This document shows, piece after piece, positions 25,277 to 34,071 of a DNA stretch of 64,000 nt (within the stretch, counting starts at the first letter, position 1; each line of letters begins with the position of its first letter). The notes under the pieces were generated by a model. The model did no database searches. It was not told where the DNA came from and was given only the letters and a program-made list of their open reading frames with translations. The DNA comes from Paenibacillus polymyxa M1. GTDB lineage: Bacteria; Bacillota; Bacilli; Paenibacillales; Paenibacillaceae. Both the position numbers and the translations under genes were made by a program. The DNA is taken from contig NC_017542.1 in NCBI RefSeq assembly GCF_000237325.1, forward strand, positions 4,250,501 through 4,314,500, written 5' to 3'.

Positions 25277-25433
25277 CCATTTTTACATTTTTTCGGTTAG
25301 GTGAACTACCCAGTCATCTGCTCTACCAAAGACTTATATATCTCATGTAATACCCGTATAAAGACTTTTCTTGTTTACTTAAACACACATTGATGATTAA
25401 AAGCATAACCTTAAAAAGACTAAAGTCTACAAT

Positions 25434-25480
25434 AAACAGGTCGGTTATGGTCAGAGGTCACCATGATTGACCTGTGTTTT
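25434..25480 (+). terminator. Cassette terminator, family 2
   Basis: AAACAGGTCGGTTATGG pairs with CCATGATTGACCTGTGTTTT. It lies in a ~314-base stretch without an intact gene (25277-25590); otherwise I see nothing there but decayed sequence. Confidence 0.8.
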
Positions 25481-25590
25481 ATGCTTTCATTTATTTCTCA
25501 TTTCCTAAAATTACATTAATATAATCCAAAGTTTCCCAAATGTAATTCGCTATATAAAATTCATTTTATGGAAAATTGGGGGAATAACTT

Positions 25591-25763
25591 AGAAGAGGGC
25601 TTGCACAAACTGGCTCTGGGCACTATCAAGATGTTACCCCATGCGGAATTTTGGGCAAATTAGAAAGTCTCACTAAACAGAAGATTAAAAAAAATTTAAT
25701 GATGACGATCCAAATTTACATTTAGAAAAGGCCAATTTCCTCTTAGAAAAATTAGATGAATAA
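25591..25763 (+). pseudogene. Toxin C-terminal fragment with frameshift, upstream of the DUF4261 gene
   Basis: One frame reads RRGLAQTGSGHYQDVTPCGI then LGKLESLTKQKIKKN. After a one-base shift in the A-run near 25694 a second frame continues NDDDPNLHLEKANFLLEKLD and stops at 25763. Both halves look like one conserved toxin-type C-terminal domain. It is unattached to any spike and precedes the DUF4261 gene by 49 bases. The family is not named here. Confidence 0.5.
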
Positions 25764-25812
25764 AGATTAATATGGTCGAGTATAAATTCTTGCGAGATAA
25801 GGTGATATTGCT

Positions 25813-26556
25813 ATGAGTTTACCAAAAATTATTTTAGGAATACCTGGTTATTGGGAAACAAGAGATGAATTTATAGAGGCAATGGCTCGAAAGGGAAACG
25901 GTTTTATATATGCAGGTAGCCATATCGGAAACCTTAATAAGCCAAAAGATTTCTTTGACGTAGAAATGAGTGAATATAATCCTTATGTTGCAGAAGCTTT
26001 CGAGGTAGCTGGAAATGGCTCATTTAAAAGGGAACACATTGATCAATTAAATGAACATAAAAGTATCGTCTATCTTTTGGGTGAGGGCGGTTCTATAGAA
26101 AAAGTTTTGGATATTATGGAGGTTGCTAGTGCTGTATTGCATGCAGGAGGAATGGCTGTAAATGTTGAATCTTCTGGAAGAGCAAGTACAAAAGAGGAAT
26201 GGTTAGGACTAACAAGTAGTAGAGACATTGCTCAAGTTTTTACTGCGTTTATTCAAATGTCCCGCGAAGAAAACACATTTTACACTACTGGTATGCACAG
26301 CTTTGGTTATCCTGATGTACAAACAACTTCTGAAGACATAACTGGCTCGGAAGTGTCCACATTATTCAGGATATTTTGCTTATATAACCTTGTAGAAGCT
26401 CCAAAGATCACTAACGGAGAAACATTTAGTACAGATCCAAGCTCTCCAATCTATCTATTAAAGCATAAAGAATGTACAATGTTTGAGGAAGAAGATCCAT
26501 TCTATAATCCATTCGGAGTATGGAATTTAATTCGAAATCACCGCCCTATCAATTAA
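25813..26556 (+). CDS. DUF4261-type protein, probable immunity protein
   Basis: The 247-residue cytoplasmic protein starts PKIILGIPGYWETRDEFIEA. Features fitting DUF4261 are VLDIMEVASAVLHAGGMAVN, VESSGRASTKEEW and FYTTGMHSFGYPDV. DUF4261 proteins often lie beside toxin genes and are believed to be immunity factors. The frame is intact, while the upstream toxin fragment is broken. A family-1 terminator follows. This is the last cassette before the sugar-transport genes. Confidence 0.75.
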   Translation: MSLPKIILGIPGYWETRDEFIEAMARKGNGFIYAGSHIGNLNKPKDFFDVEMSEYNPYVAEAFEVAGNGSFKREHIDQLNEHKSIVYLLGEGGSIEKVLDIMEVASAVLHAGGMAVNVESSGRASTKEEWLGLTSSRDIAQVFTAFIQMSREENTFYTTGMHSFGYPDVQTTSEDITGSEVSTLFRIFCLYNLVEAPKITNGETFSTDPSSPIYLLKHKECTMFEEEDPFYNPFGVWNLIRNHRPIN

Positions 26557-26597
26557 ATTTTTTCATTTGATACCCAGTTATACTTAATAAATTCTTA

Positions 26598-26645
26598 AAG
26601 GCTTATTCCACTTACTATTATGAGGAGGAAAAAGCCTTTATTTTG
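26598..26645 (+). terminator. Cassette terminator, family 1 (end of array)
   Basis: AAAGGCTTATTCC pairs with GGAGGAAAAAGCCTTT followed by T-rich sequence. It closes the toxin/immunity array. Confidence 0.75.
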
Positions 26646-26700
26646 TTCAAGATCAGCAACTAATAACTAGCCCTCCAGCCGCCTAAACTAAACTCGCATA

Positions 26701-26769
26701 AAAATGCCCCCTAGCATTCATCGGACAAACCAAGAGGTTTGATCCAATGTCTATACTAGGGGGTGCTCT
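26701..26769 (-). terminator. Terminator of the sugar ABC operon
   Basis: AATGCCCCCTAG near 26703 pairs with CTAGGGGGTGCTC near 26756, a GC-rich stem with a long loop that may form a second hairpin. A T-run follows on the minus strand. It lies 21 bases after the last permease gene. Confidence 0.75.
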
Positions 26770-26789
26770 TCTAATCAAGAAAATTTGCT

Positions 26790-27671
26790 TTACCCTTTAA
26801 CTGACCCGGCTGCGATCCCTTCCACAATCCGGTCACTCATGATGAGGAACACGAGCAAAATGGGCAAAATGCTGATCATCAACGTGGCTCCGATTGCTCC
26901 CCAGTCGGTCGTATATTGTCCGATAAAGTTCTGAACGCCTACGGTCAGTGTTTTATTTTCGTCAGAGCTAATGAACGTATTGACGAAAATAAACTCGTTC
27001 CAGTTGTAGATCATATTAATAATAGACGTCGTTGCCATGACGGGGGTGGTCATGGGCAGCACAATCCGGAAGAACATCCGGTTGACGGAGCAGCCGTCCA
27101 TAACGGCCGCTTCTTCCACTTCACGGGGCAGAGCGTAATAGAAGCCCAGCAAGATCATCATCGTTGTTGGCAGATTAAAAGCGACATACGACAGGATGAT
27201 GGATACCGAAGTATCTGTTAGATGCAGTTTGAGAAACATACTGAACAACGGGATCAAAGTGGAATGGACCGGAATCATGAGTCCGACCATAAAGAGCCCG
27301 AGGACCAGCTGACTCCCTTTCCACCGCATACGTGTAATGGCAAACGTAACAAAGCTGGCAAGCAGCACGGTCAGCGCCACAGATATGACCGTAATCCACA
27401 CACTATTGAAGAAATACCGTCCGATATTGCCGCTGGTCCACACATTCATATAGTTTTCCCAATGCGGCTGGGACGGGAGTGCAAACGGTGGAAGGTTAAA
27501 CACTTCCTGATTATTTTTAAGCGAAAAAAGCATCAGCCACACTAGCGGTAAAAGCTGCGTCACCGCTAAGATGATCAAAAGTATATACAAAGCGGCATAA
27601 CCGACCCGAGTTAACATTTTGCCGCGAGTAGCGACTCCAAGCGGATAGTTGGCGGCTGCCTGGGTTTTCAT
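26790..27671 (-). CDS. Carbohydrate ABC transporter permease (MalG-like)
   Basis: From the start at 27671, chosen because GGGAGGAACGG precedes it, the protein has 293 residues and six membrane segments. The first is LYILLIILAVTQLLPLVWLM. The cytoplasmic EAA loop that docks the ATPase reads EEAAVMDGCSVNRMFFRIVLP. The C-terminal ending IVEGIAAGSVKG is typical of the CUT1 family. It is the third gene of a three-gene importer after the binding protein and partner permease. No ATPase gene is in the window, so a shared MsmX-type ATPase probably powers it. Confidence 0.92.
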   Translation of the reverse strand: MKTQAAANYPLGVATRGKMLTRVGYAALYILLIILAVTQLLPLVWLMLFSLKNNQEVFNLPPFALPSQPHWENYMNVWTSGNIGRYFFNSVWITVISVALTVLLASFVTFAITRMRWKGSQLVLGLFMVGLMIPVHSTLIPLFSMFLKLHLTDTSVSIILSYVAFNLPTTMMILLGFYYALPREVEEAAVMDGCSVNRMFFRIVLPMTTPVMATTSIINMIYNWNEFIFVNTFISSDENKTLTVGVQNFIGQYTTDWGAIGATLMISILPILLVFLIMSDRIVEGIAAGSVKG

Positions 27672-27727
27672 ATCCGTTCCTCCCTCTTCCTGTCCTTTGT
27701 TACCCATGATCTAATTGCATGAATGTT

Positions 27728-28609
27728 CTATGAATACTGGATGGTGTCACTAGTAGCGGTCACCTTGCGAATCACCCACGTAGCAACCAGACAGATGAGC
27801 AGCAGGGCAAAGGCTGTAGCGCTGCCATATCCGAAATCGAAGCTGCGGAACGCCTGGTGGTACATGTACGAAGCCATCACTTCACTGGCCCCGTTCGGCC
27901 CACCGTCCGTCATGACGTAGATCAGGTCAAAATATTTGAGCGAGCCGACAATGGACAATATGATCGTCACGTTAATTACCTCGCGCAGTAGAGGCAATTT
28001 GATACGAGTCGCAATCTGCCAGGCACTGGCTCCGTCGATCCGTGCAGCCTCCATCAGCGTTTCGGGAATGTTTTTCAGCCCGGCATAATAGATCAGGATA
28101 TAAAAGCCTGCATATTGCCAAATAATCGGAATGAATAAGGCAAGCAGCACCAGAGACGGATTAGCCAACCACTCGGGCGGATTGTGAACTCCGACCGATG
28201 CCAGCAAAGAATTCAGCACTCCGTTGGTCGGGTGATACATTTTGAGCCACAATTGAGCGATCGCTACAGAAGACAGCAGCATGGGAATCAGATAAATTTT
28301 CCGCAGCAGATTCGCTCCCTTGATTTTTCCTGACAGAATCATCGCAACGACCAGATAACCGATCAGACTGATGCCTGAAAACAAGGCCAGCAGCAGCGAA
28401 TGCCAAGCACTTTGCCAGAATGCCGCGTCTGTGAACAAATGTTGATAGTTATCCAGCCCTACGAAAGTCATAGGGCCGATTCCATTCCACTGATTCAGGC
28501 CGTAATAGCCGGTCAGTACGATGGGCACATAAATCACGGCAAATAACAGCAGCAGGGAAGGCAACACATAGAGAGCAATGACGAGCTTATTGGACATGAC
28601 CTTTTCCAC
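27728..28609 (-). CDS. Carbohydrate ABC transporter permease (MalF-like)
   Basis: The 293-residue, six-segment membrane protein starts at GTG behind AAGGAGGTCTG. Its EAA loop reads METLM-like LMEAARIDGASAWQIATRIK, and the LKYFDLIYVMTDGGP motif is common in CUT1 MalF-type permeases. It lies between the binding-protein gene and the MalG-like gene and forms the channel with the latter. Substrate unknown; probably an oligosaccharide given nearby cellulase and pectinase genes. Confidence 0.92.
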   Translation of the reverse strand: MEKVMSNKLVIALYVLPSLLLLFAVIYVPIVLTGYYGLNQWNGIGPMTFVGLDNYQHLFTDAAFWQSAWHSLLLALFSGISLIGYLVVAMILSGKIKGANLLRKIYLIPMLLSSVAIAQLWLKMYHPTNGVLNSLLASVGVHNPPEWLANPSLVLLALFIPIIWQYAGFYILIYYAGLKNIPETLMEAARIDGASAWQIATRIKLPLLREVINVTIILSIVGSLKYFDLIYVMTDGGPNGASEVMASYMYHQAFRSFDFGYGSATAFALLLICLVATWVIRKVTATSDTIQYS

Positions 28610-28635
28610 GGTCAGACCTCCTTAGGTGGTCAATT

Positions 28636-29979
28636 TCAATTTCCTTTCTCGATGGCAGCCTTATGCTGGTCGGCAAATTGTTGCGGTGTCACCGCTTTAC
28701 CAAACAACGCCTGAATCATATTCAAATGTACCTGCGCTGCATTCGGCTTCATTTGTACATCAGCGAACAATGTAATGTTGCTGGCTTGGTTCAGCCCATT
28801 CAGCAGATCGACATACAGCTTGGGCAATTTTTCTTTAGAGGTGTCCACCTTCGTCGCCGGAATAACGCCCGCCTGTGTGACCGATTGCTCTCCCCATTTT
28901 TCTACGAAGTATTCCACGAACGCTTTGGCTTCTTCTTTTACTTTGGAATTTTCCGAAACGAACAAACCTACTCCCGGACCTCCTACCCAACTGTTCTCGT
29001 TGCCCTTGCCGCCTGCAACCATCGGGAATTTAAAGAAGCCGACTTGATCTTTAAACGCTTGCGGGATTTCGGGATTAGTCGTAAAATTCGGCAACTCCCA
29101 AGTAGCCATCAAATACATCGCCGCTTTGTCGTTCATAAACTCGGATTTTCCTTCATCATTGGACAAGCCGTTAAATCCTTTGTTAAAGGCGTTCATATCC
29201 ACCAGCGTCTGAATTTCGGAGGCCGCCTGAATTAAACCAGGGTCATCGAATGATCCTGAGCCGTCAATTGCTTTTTTCAGCGTTTCGCTACCTGCTATAC
29301 GGTCTGCCAGATACATGTACCAAAGCGAACCCGTCCAGCGGTCTTTATTGCCCAATGCAATCGGTGCAACTCCATGATCTACAAGTGTTTTCACCACCTG
29401 CTTAAATTCATCAAATGTCGCAGGTACCTTCAAGTTATATTTTTGGAATATGGCTTTGTTGTAATAAATGGGTGTTATGTTCAATTCGATCGGAAGCGCA
29501 TACGTTTTACCATCCAGCGCATAGGCATCGGTCGTTCCCGGTACGAATTTGTCCTTCAGCTTGGAACCTTGCAGCAGGTCATCCATCGGCGTAAATAATC
29601 CACCTTTAACGTAAGGCTCCATGAAGCCCGCTGCCCAAGTGATGCCGATATCTGGCAATTCGTTGGAAGCTGACAGCACTTTGAGTTTGTTTTTGTATTG
29701 TTCATTTTCCAGCACTTCCTGCTGAATGACGACATTCGGATGATCCTTTTGGTATTGATCTATAATCTGAGTTACAAGCTTGCTTTGCTGTGCCGAGCTT
29801 CCCTCTGGCCATAAGTGCATCATTTTGAGCGTAACCTTGCCCCCAGCTCCACTGGAACCGCCTTGCCCATCCTTACCAACACCACAACCGGACAGCACTA
29901 GCATGAATGACAGCAGCAGGGTCAACCCAGCAACCCATTTTCGATGTGAGCGCTTACGAACTGAATACTCGTTGGACAT
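28636..29979 (-). CDS. Extracellular sugar-binding lipoprotein of the ABC importer
   Basis: The 447-residue protein has a lipoprotein signal with lipobox LSGC (Cys32). The mature part is a family-1 solute-binding fold: VTLKMMHLWPEG at the start, LPDIGITWAAGFMEPYVKGG, YALPIELNITPIYYNKAIF, KFPMVAGG and WVGGPGVGLFVSENS. It captures a sugar outside the membrane and delivers it to the two permeases downstream. It is the first gene of the operon, and a cre-like site lies 32 bases upstream. The adjacent sensor/regulator pair is the typical control unit of such importers. Confidence 0.92.
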   Translation of the reverse strand: MSNEYSVRKRSHRKWVAGLTLLLSFMLVLSGCGVGKDGQGGSSGAGGKVTLKMMHLWPEGSSAQQSKLVTQIIDQYQKDHPNVVIQQEVLENEQYKNKLKVLSASNELPDIGITWAAGFMEPYVKGGLFTPMDDLLQGSKLKDKFVPGTTDAYALDGKTYALPIELNITPIYYNKAIFQKYNLKVPATFDEFKQVVKTLVDHGVAPIALGNKDRWTGSLWYMYLADRIAGSETLKKAIDGSGSFDDPGLIQAASEIQTLVDMNAFNKGFNGLSNDEGKSEFMNDKAAMYLMATWELPNFTTNPEIPQAFKDQVGFFKFPMVAGGKGNENSWVGGPGVGLFVSENSKVKEEAKAFVEYFVEKWGEQSVTQAGVIPATKVDTSKEKLPKLYVDLLNGLNQASNITLFADVQMKPNAAQVHLNMIQALFGKAVTPQQFADQHKAAIEKGN

Positions 29980-30010
29980 CGTTAGACCTCCGTTATTGTA
30001 ATTATATTTT

Positions 30011-30025
30011 TTGTAACCGTTATCA
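30011..30025 (-). promoter_or_regulatory. cre-like site upstream of the sugar-binding protein gene
   Basis: TTGTAACCGTTATCA fits the catabolite-responsive element WTGWAARCGYWWWCW with one mismatch. It lies 32 bases before the start codon, where CcpA binding would block transcription. Confidence 0.6.
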
Positions 30026-30115
30026 TTTGTAAGTTTAGCACTCTATTTCTGCTTCCAACAGGGTACGCTCATTGGGTATAATTCCACTTTTATTGGGTTG
30101 TGAGCAGCCTATATG

Positions 30116-30916
30116 TCAGTCGATATTCTCTGGTCCTTTACGCATCTGCTGTCTATAGCGGCTGGGACTTACCCCCTCGGTCGCTTTGAATACTTTAATA
30201 AAATATTTATCTGTCCGGTAGCCTGAGCGCTCACCGATTTGGGCAATCGTCAACTGGGTATGCAGCAGCAGCTCCTTAGCCCGTTGTATCCGTATCCTGT
30301 GCAGATATTCGCTGAAGGACAAACCACTTTGCTCCTTAAATAAAACACTAAAATAGCTCGCATTCAGGTGTGAATGCGCTGCAGTCTGCGCCATCGTAAT
30401 GGGTTCGTGAAGATGCTCTGCCATAAAGGTGAAGGCTCGCCGTACCGGATCGCTAAGCGTAGTCGCTTGGAGGTCAAGCTCTAGCAGAACAGGGTCAGCC
30501 AGCTTGTCCAGCTTCTTATACCGCTGCCGTTCCTCTTCAAGTTGAAGTGCTTCATTTACCGCATTCAGCAGCTCCTGCTTATCAATCGGCTTGAGCAAAT
30601 AATTAACGGCTCCGAGACGAAGCGCCTGCTGGACATAATCAAACTCCGCATATCCCGAGATCACAATGATCGCCGGGCGATGTGAATCCCGTTCCAGAGA
30701 ACGGATTAAATCCAGCCCGCTGAATTCCGGCAACCGGACATCTGTAATCAGCAGATGCACCTTCTCCGCTTGCAGCATATGTAATGCCTCCAGGCCATTC
30801 CCCGATGTCATAATCCGGTATTTCCCGGCGGCCCACTGCTCCAGTGTCTGATGTATCCCCTGACGTGTTCTTTGTTCATCGTCCACAATAACAATGGTCT
30901 TGGATGAAAAACTCAT
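30116..30916 (-). CDS. AraC-type response regulator (YesN-like)
   Basis: The 266-residue protein combines a receiver domain (1-120; phospho-acceptor Asp in LLITDVRLPEFSG, Lys in NYLLKPIDKQE) with a C-terminal AraC helix-turn-helix pair (about 160-260; LNASYFSVLFKEQSGLSFSE and IAQIGERSGYRTDKYFIKVF). It is shorter than many YesN proteins because the linker is brief. It starts 2 bases after the kinase gene stop and would be phosphorylated by that kinase. Expected targets are the adjacent binding protein and permease genes. Confidence 0.92.
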   Translation of the reverse strand: MSFSSKTIVIVDDEQRTRQGIHQTLEQWAAGKYRIMTSGNGLEALHMLQAEKVHLLITDVRLPEFSGLDLIRSLERDSHRPAIIVISGYAEFDYVQQALRLGAVNYLLKPIDKQELLNAVNEALQLEEERQRYKKLDKLADPVLLELDLQATTLSDPVRRAFTFMAEHLHEPITMAQTAAHSHLNASYFSVLFKEQSGLSFSEYLHRIRIQRAKELLLHTQLTIAQIGERSGYRTDKYFIKVFKATEGVSPSRYRQQMRKGPENID

Positions 30917-30918
30917 TC

Positions 30919-32679
30919 CTACCGCCCCCCGTATTCATCAGGAATTTCAAAAGCGACCACCGTTCCTTCCTGCACAGCACTGTAGATCAGCACGCCGTCC
31001 GTTGGATAAGATGCACTGTCATAATAGAGAGCAAGCCTGCGCTGCACATTAACCAGTCCCATACCAGTTCCCTTGCTCTGACAGGCAGATCCCTCGATCA
31101 ACGCTGTACGCACAGCTGCAAGTTCCTCCTGTGTCATTCCAGGTCCGTTATCTACAACCTCGATCCTAGTCCAACCCAACCTCGCCGAAGGAGTGATTCG
31201 AATTTCAACACGGCCATTGCCGATACGATTTTCGACACCGTGTAAGATTGCATTTTCTAGAATGGGCTGGATCAGCAGCTTAGGAAGCGGAATTCTTGCT
31301 GCCTCTGGTGGCATATGAATTTGCCAGCTCAGACGTTCGCCCAGACGCATCTCCATCAATTCCAGATAACGATGGACTTGTGCTATTTCTTCCCCAAGTG
31401 TCACCCAAGAGTCATGGTGAGCCGGTTCGATCACATAACGAAACAGCCGCGACATGGACACCATCAGCCCGGCAAGCTCCTCCTCTCCTTTTTCTTGCAG
31501 CGACCAATTGAATGCATCTAGCGTATTAAAAAGAAAATGCGGGTTGATCTGCGCTTGCAGTGCTTTAAGCTCGGTCTGGCTTTGTAAAGCCTCCTTCTCG
31601 CAAATGACACGGATCAATTCATTGATATCGACAATCATCGTGTTGTACTCTGCATTTAATTCCTGTAATTCAACCGCTGCTGCAGGTTCAGGATTCAAGG
31701 CCAACGCTCCTTCCCGTGAACGGCGCATCGCCTGAATCAAGTGACCTATCGGTCTGGTAATCAACGTTGACAGCATAAAGGACATGAACAGGAATAACAC
31801 GGCACCTAGAGACGCCGAAATAATAAGTGTCGTCCGTAAAACCGTAATTCCGTCTGTGACGACGCTAACTGGAATCAGGATCAGCAGCGACCAGCCGGTC
31901 CGTTCCGATTGCTGAACTGCCTTCACATACTCGCGCTCTCCAATATGAACCGTCTGTGTCTTGCTGTGCAATACATCTAACAAATTAATCTGACTCATAG
32001 GCTCACCCGACAGCAGCTGCCCTCGACGATCTACAAGCAGCATAGTTTCATTTGCTTCTTCTTGGGTCGCTGACGTACCATTTAGCCCAAAATAACTTCG
32101 TTCCATGCGGGTAATCAGATATCCTCCGCGTGAAAACCAGCGATCCACCAGGCTCACCTGCCGAATCGCCAGCAGCGACTGGGGATTTTCAGGATCTATG
32201 CCGATCCAGACCAGCCTGCCTTTCATCTCATTGGCTTCCCGAATGTCCGCCTGTCCGATACGATCCTCCAGACTGCCTTCTCTAATCGGAAACAACATCT
32301 TCCCTTCAGCGGTATACAGCTCCAGCGAGCCAACGCTCGGCATATAAGCCTGATAGCTATGCATCACTTGCAGTAGCGATTGACGCTGTCCGAAAGTCAC
32401 CTTGCCCCCATTACGCTCCTCCAGCAAAATATGCTGAACAGATGGATGATTCGCCACTTGTTCCGTCAGGCTGTCCATCTGGCCGATTAATGCATCCAGT
32501 CTGCCGCTTGCTTGTACTGCGGTTTGACCAATATGCCGTTCGGCACTGTCTTTCAACAGGTGAGAGACATTAAGATAAATAAACGCTCCCGCCACACTCA
32601 TCATAATGAGCATTACCAATATAAAGCCGATAAAGATCTGATTACGCAACGTGTTTAATGGTTGAAACTTTGAACGCAT
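30919..32679 (-). CDS. Sensor histidine kinase (YesM-like)
   Basis: The 586-residue membrane kinase has two membrane segments (about 15-38 and 285-305) that enclose an extracellular sensor region. A HAMP domain follows (TRPIGHLIQAMRRS), then the His-kinase dimerisation motif QINPHFLFNTLDAF and an ATPase domain (ENAILHGVENR, VDNGPGM, GTGMGLVNVQRRL). This layout is the YesM/LytS-type family that partners with AraC-like regulators. It senses an extracellular cue, perhaps the sugar-loaded binding protein. A cre-like site lies upstream at 32718. Confidence 0.92.
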   Translation of the reverse strand: MRSKFQPLNTLRNQIFIGFILVMLIMMSVAGAFIYLNVSHLLKDSAERHIGQTAVQASGRLDALIGQMDSLTEQVANHPSVQHILLEERNGGKVTFGQRQSLLQVMHSYQAYMPSVGSLELYTAEGKMLFPIREGSLEDRIGQADIREANEMKGRLVWIGIDPENPQSLLAIRQVSLVDRWFSRGGYLITRMERSYFGLNGTSATQEEANETMLLVDRRGQLLSGEPMSQINLLDVLHSKTQTVHIGEREYVKAVQQSERTGWSLLILIPVSVVTDGITVLRTTLIISASLGAVLFLFMSFMLSTLITRPIGHLIQAMRRSREGALALNPEPAAAVELQELNAEYNTMIVDINELIRVICEKEALQSQTELKALQAQINPHFLFNTLDAFNWSLQEKGEEELAGLMVSMSRLFRYVIEPAHHDSWVTLGEEIAQVHRYLELMEMRLGERLSWQIHMPPEAARIPLPKLLIQPILENAILHGVENRIGNGRVEIRITPSARLGWTRIEVVDNGPGMTQEELAAVRTALIEGSACQSKGTGMGLVNVQRRLALYYDSASYPTDGVLIYSAVQEGTVVAFEIPDEYGGR

Positions 32680-32717
32680 AAGCCTTCTCCCCCTGAATCA
32701 TCGCAGAAAAGCTGATA

Positions 32718-32732
32718 ATGATAACGCTTTCT
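32718..32732 (-). promoter_or_regulatory. cre-like site upstream of the kinase-regulator operon
   Basis: ATGATAACGCTTTCT matches the cre consensus with one mismatch and lies 39 bases before the kinase start. CcpA would thereby couple the two-component system to carbon status. Confidence 0.6.
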
Positions 32733-32854
32733 ATTTTTCTATTCTAGCGCATCGTTCCCCTTTGTTGGCATCTTTTTAGCAGAGATTAATTAAAACGGCC
32801 AGCCCTCTTTGAAATCATTGCGTTTGATCATAACACGTAATAACGATGTATATT

Positions 32855-32900
32855 AAAAAAAGCCTTAACAAAGATAACACCTTATCCTTGTTAAGACTTC
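32855..32900 (-). terminator. Terminator downstream of the HEAT-repeat gene
   Basis: GCCTTAACAAAGATAA and TTATCCTTGTTAAGAC pair imperfectly around a short loop, with a T-run on the minus strand (the A-run near 32855). Confidence 0.8.
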
Positions 32901-32955
32901 ATCTGCATTACCAAAGCAATCCCTCAAAGTTACATTCAATGGCAGGGTTCAGACA

Positions 32956-33399
32956 TTATCTTGTGGATAACGAAGCCCATTTTTGCTCCAGCCACTGATC
33001 AAATTCAGCACCCTTGTCGCCTTCATATACGTCATAAATATCGACTCTCATCTTGTGCAGCTTCTCGCGAAAATCGTTATAGGTATGGTCGGCTGGCAGG
33101 CTTTTTTTAATGCGCACCAGTATCTTCGTCAGCCCCTTAACAAGCTCACCCTCTTTGCGCACAGGTGGCTGTACGTTTTCGCCCCATTCCTGTAGCTTGT
33201 GGTAAGCAGCTTCCTGAACGGCATATACCATATCATTATTCATTCGGTGCGTCAGCAAGTCAATCGTCTGCTGGTTCTTCCATGCACCCAGATCATTCAC
33301 CGCTGCTAGACGCGCTTTCCAATCGGAGGTTCGGTTGGCAGCCACCTTAAGCTGCTCATATACTTCTGCAAATTCCTGCTGAGTTTCGTTGTTTTCCAA
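32956..33399 (-). CDS. HEAT-repeat protein
   Basis: The 147-residue soluble protein has two HEAT-like helical hairpins: DWKARLAAVNDLGAWKNQQT and VYAVQEAAYHKLQEWGENVQ. A basic helical C-terminal part follows (KGLTKILVRIKKSLPADHTY). HEAT repeats are protein-interaction scaffolds; no enzymatic motif is seen. It is a single gene between the kinase operon and the cupin gene, with its own terminator. Confidence 0.75.
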   Translation of the reverse strand: MENNETQQEFAEVYEQLKVAANRTSDWKARLAAVNDLGAWKNQQTIDLLTHRMNNDMVYAVQEAAYHKLQEWGENVQPPVRKEGELVKGLTKILVRIKKSLPADHTYNDFREKLHKMRVDIYDVYEGDKGAEFDQWLEQKWASLSTR

Positions 33400-33656
33400 A
33401 ATAATCTCATCCTTTTCTAAAAATCACTACACTGCTGTTCATCACGATTGCCGTTTGTTAAATATAACATACTTGCAGGTCTTCTACTAAAAAAGATCAT
33501 TATGAAGTGCATTGGACCCACAGCCAATAATATGAACAAGAAAGAACCCAAGGCTCCGCCTCAGGCTCACTGGTGCAGATTAACAACTGGAACCTGCGTT
33601 GGTACAGTTTTTTTATATACGGCATGCTCGATAATAGCCATATTTAGTGAGAAAAT

Positions 33657-33998
33657 TTATAGAAAATCGGCACGTGCTGGTGTAAATGCATCTAGCAAAA
33701 TTCCGTCATCCTCCAGCGGGATACAGCCATGAAGAGTGTCGGATGGAAAATGGATGCTGTCTCCTTCTTTAACAGTCTGCACTTCCTTGGTTTGCCCATT
33801 ATCGATCATGAACTTAAAGCTTCCTTTCAAAACATAAGTGACTTGTTCATGGACATGCTTATGCAACAGGATTTCCCCAGTTTGGGCTTTAGCAAACATC
33901 ACTTTGATATACATAAGCTGGTCACTGTGCGCCAGCACTTTCCGGGTCGTATTACTGTCTACTGTATCCATTTGAATATCTTGGTCATTAAAAAACAT
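33657..33998 (-). CDS. Small cupin protein
   Basis: The 113-residue protein has one cupin domain. LLHKHVHEQVTYVLKGSFKF gives motif 1 with metal-binding His/Glu residues, and GDSIHFPSDTLHGCIPLEDD gives motif 2. Small cupins act as isomerases, dioxygenases or sugar-binding regulators; the substrate cannot be read from sequence. It lies downstream of the PTS gene on the same strand, with an operator-like palindrome between, so it probably shares LacI-type control and a sugar-acid pathway. Confidence 0.85.
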   Translation of the reverse strand: MFFNDQDIQMDTVDSNTTRKVLAHSDQLMYIKVMFAKAQTGEILLHKHVHEQVTYVLKGSFKFMIDNGQTKEVQTVKEGDSIHFPSDTLHGCIPLEDDGILLDAFTPARADFL

Positions 33999-34055
33999 GA
34001 ATCATTCCTCCTCATTTAGAACCCAATTTATTTAGATGAGTTATTTTTAAAAATT

Positions 34056-34071
34056 CATAAATCGGTTTAGT
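34056..34071 (-). promoter_or_regulatory. Second LacI-type operator-like site, before the cupin gene
   Basis: CATAAATCGGTTTAGT differs at only a few positions from the core of the perfect palindrome at 35361-35378. It lies at the end of the PTS gene, 58 bases before the cupin start. Confidence 0.55.
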
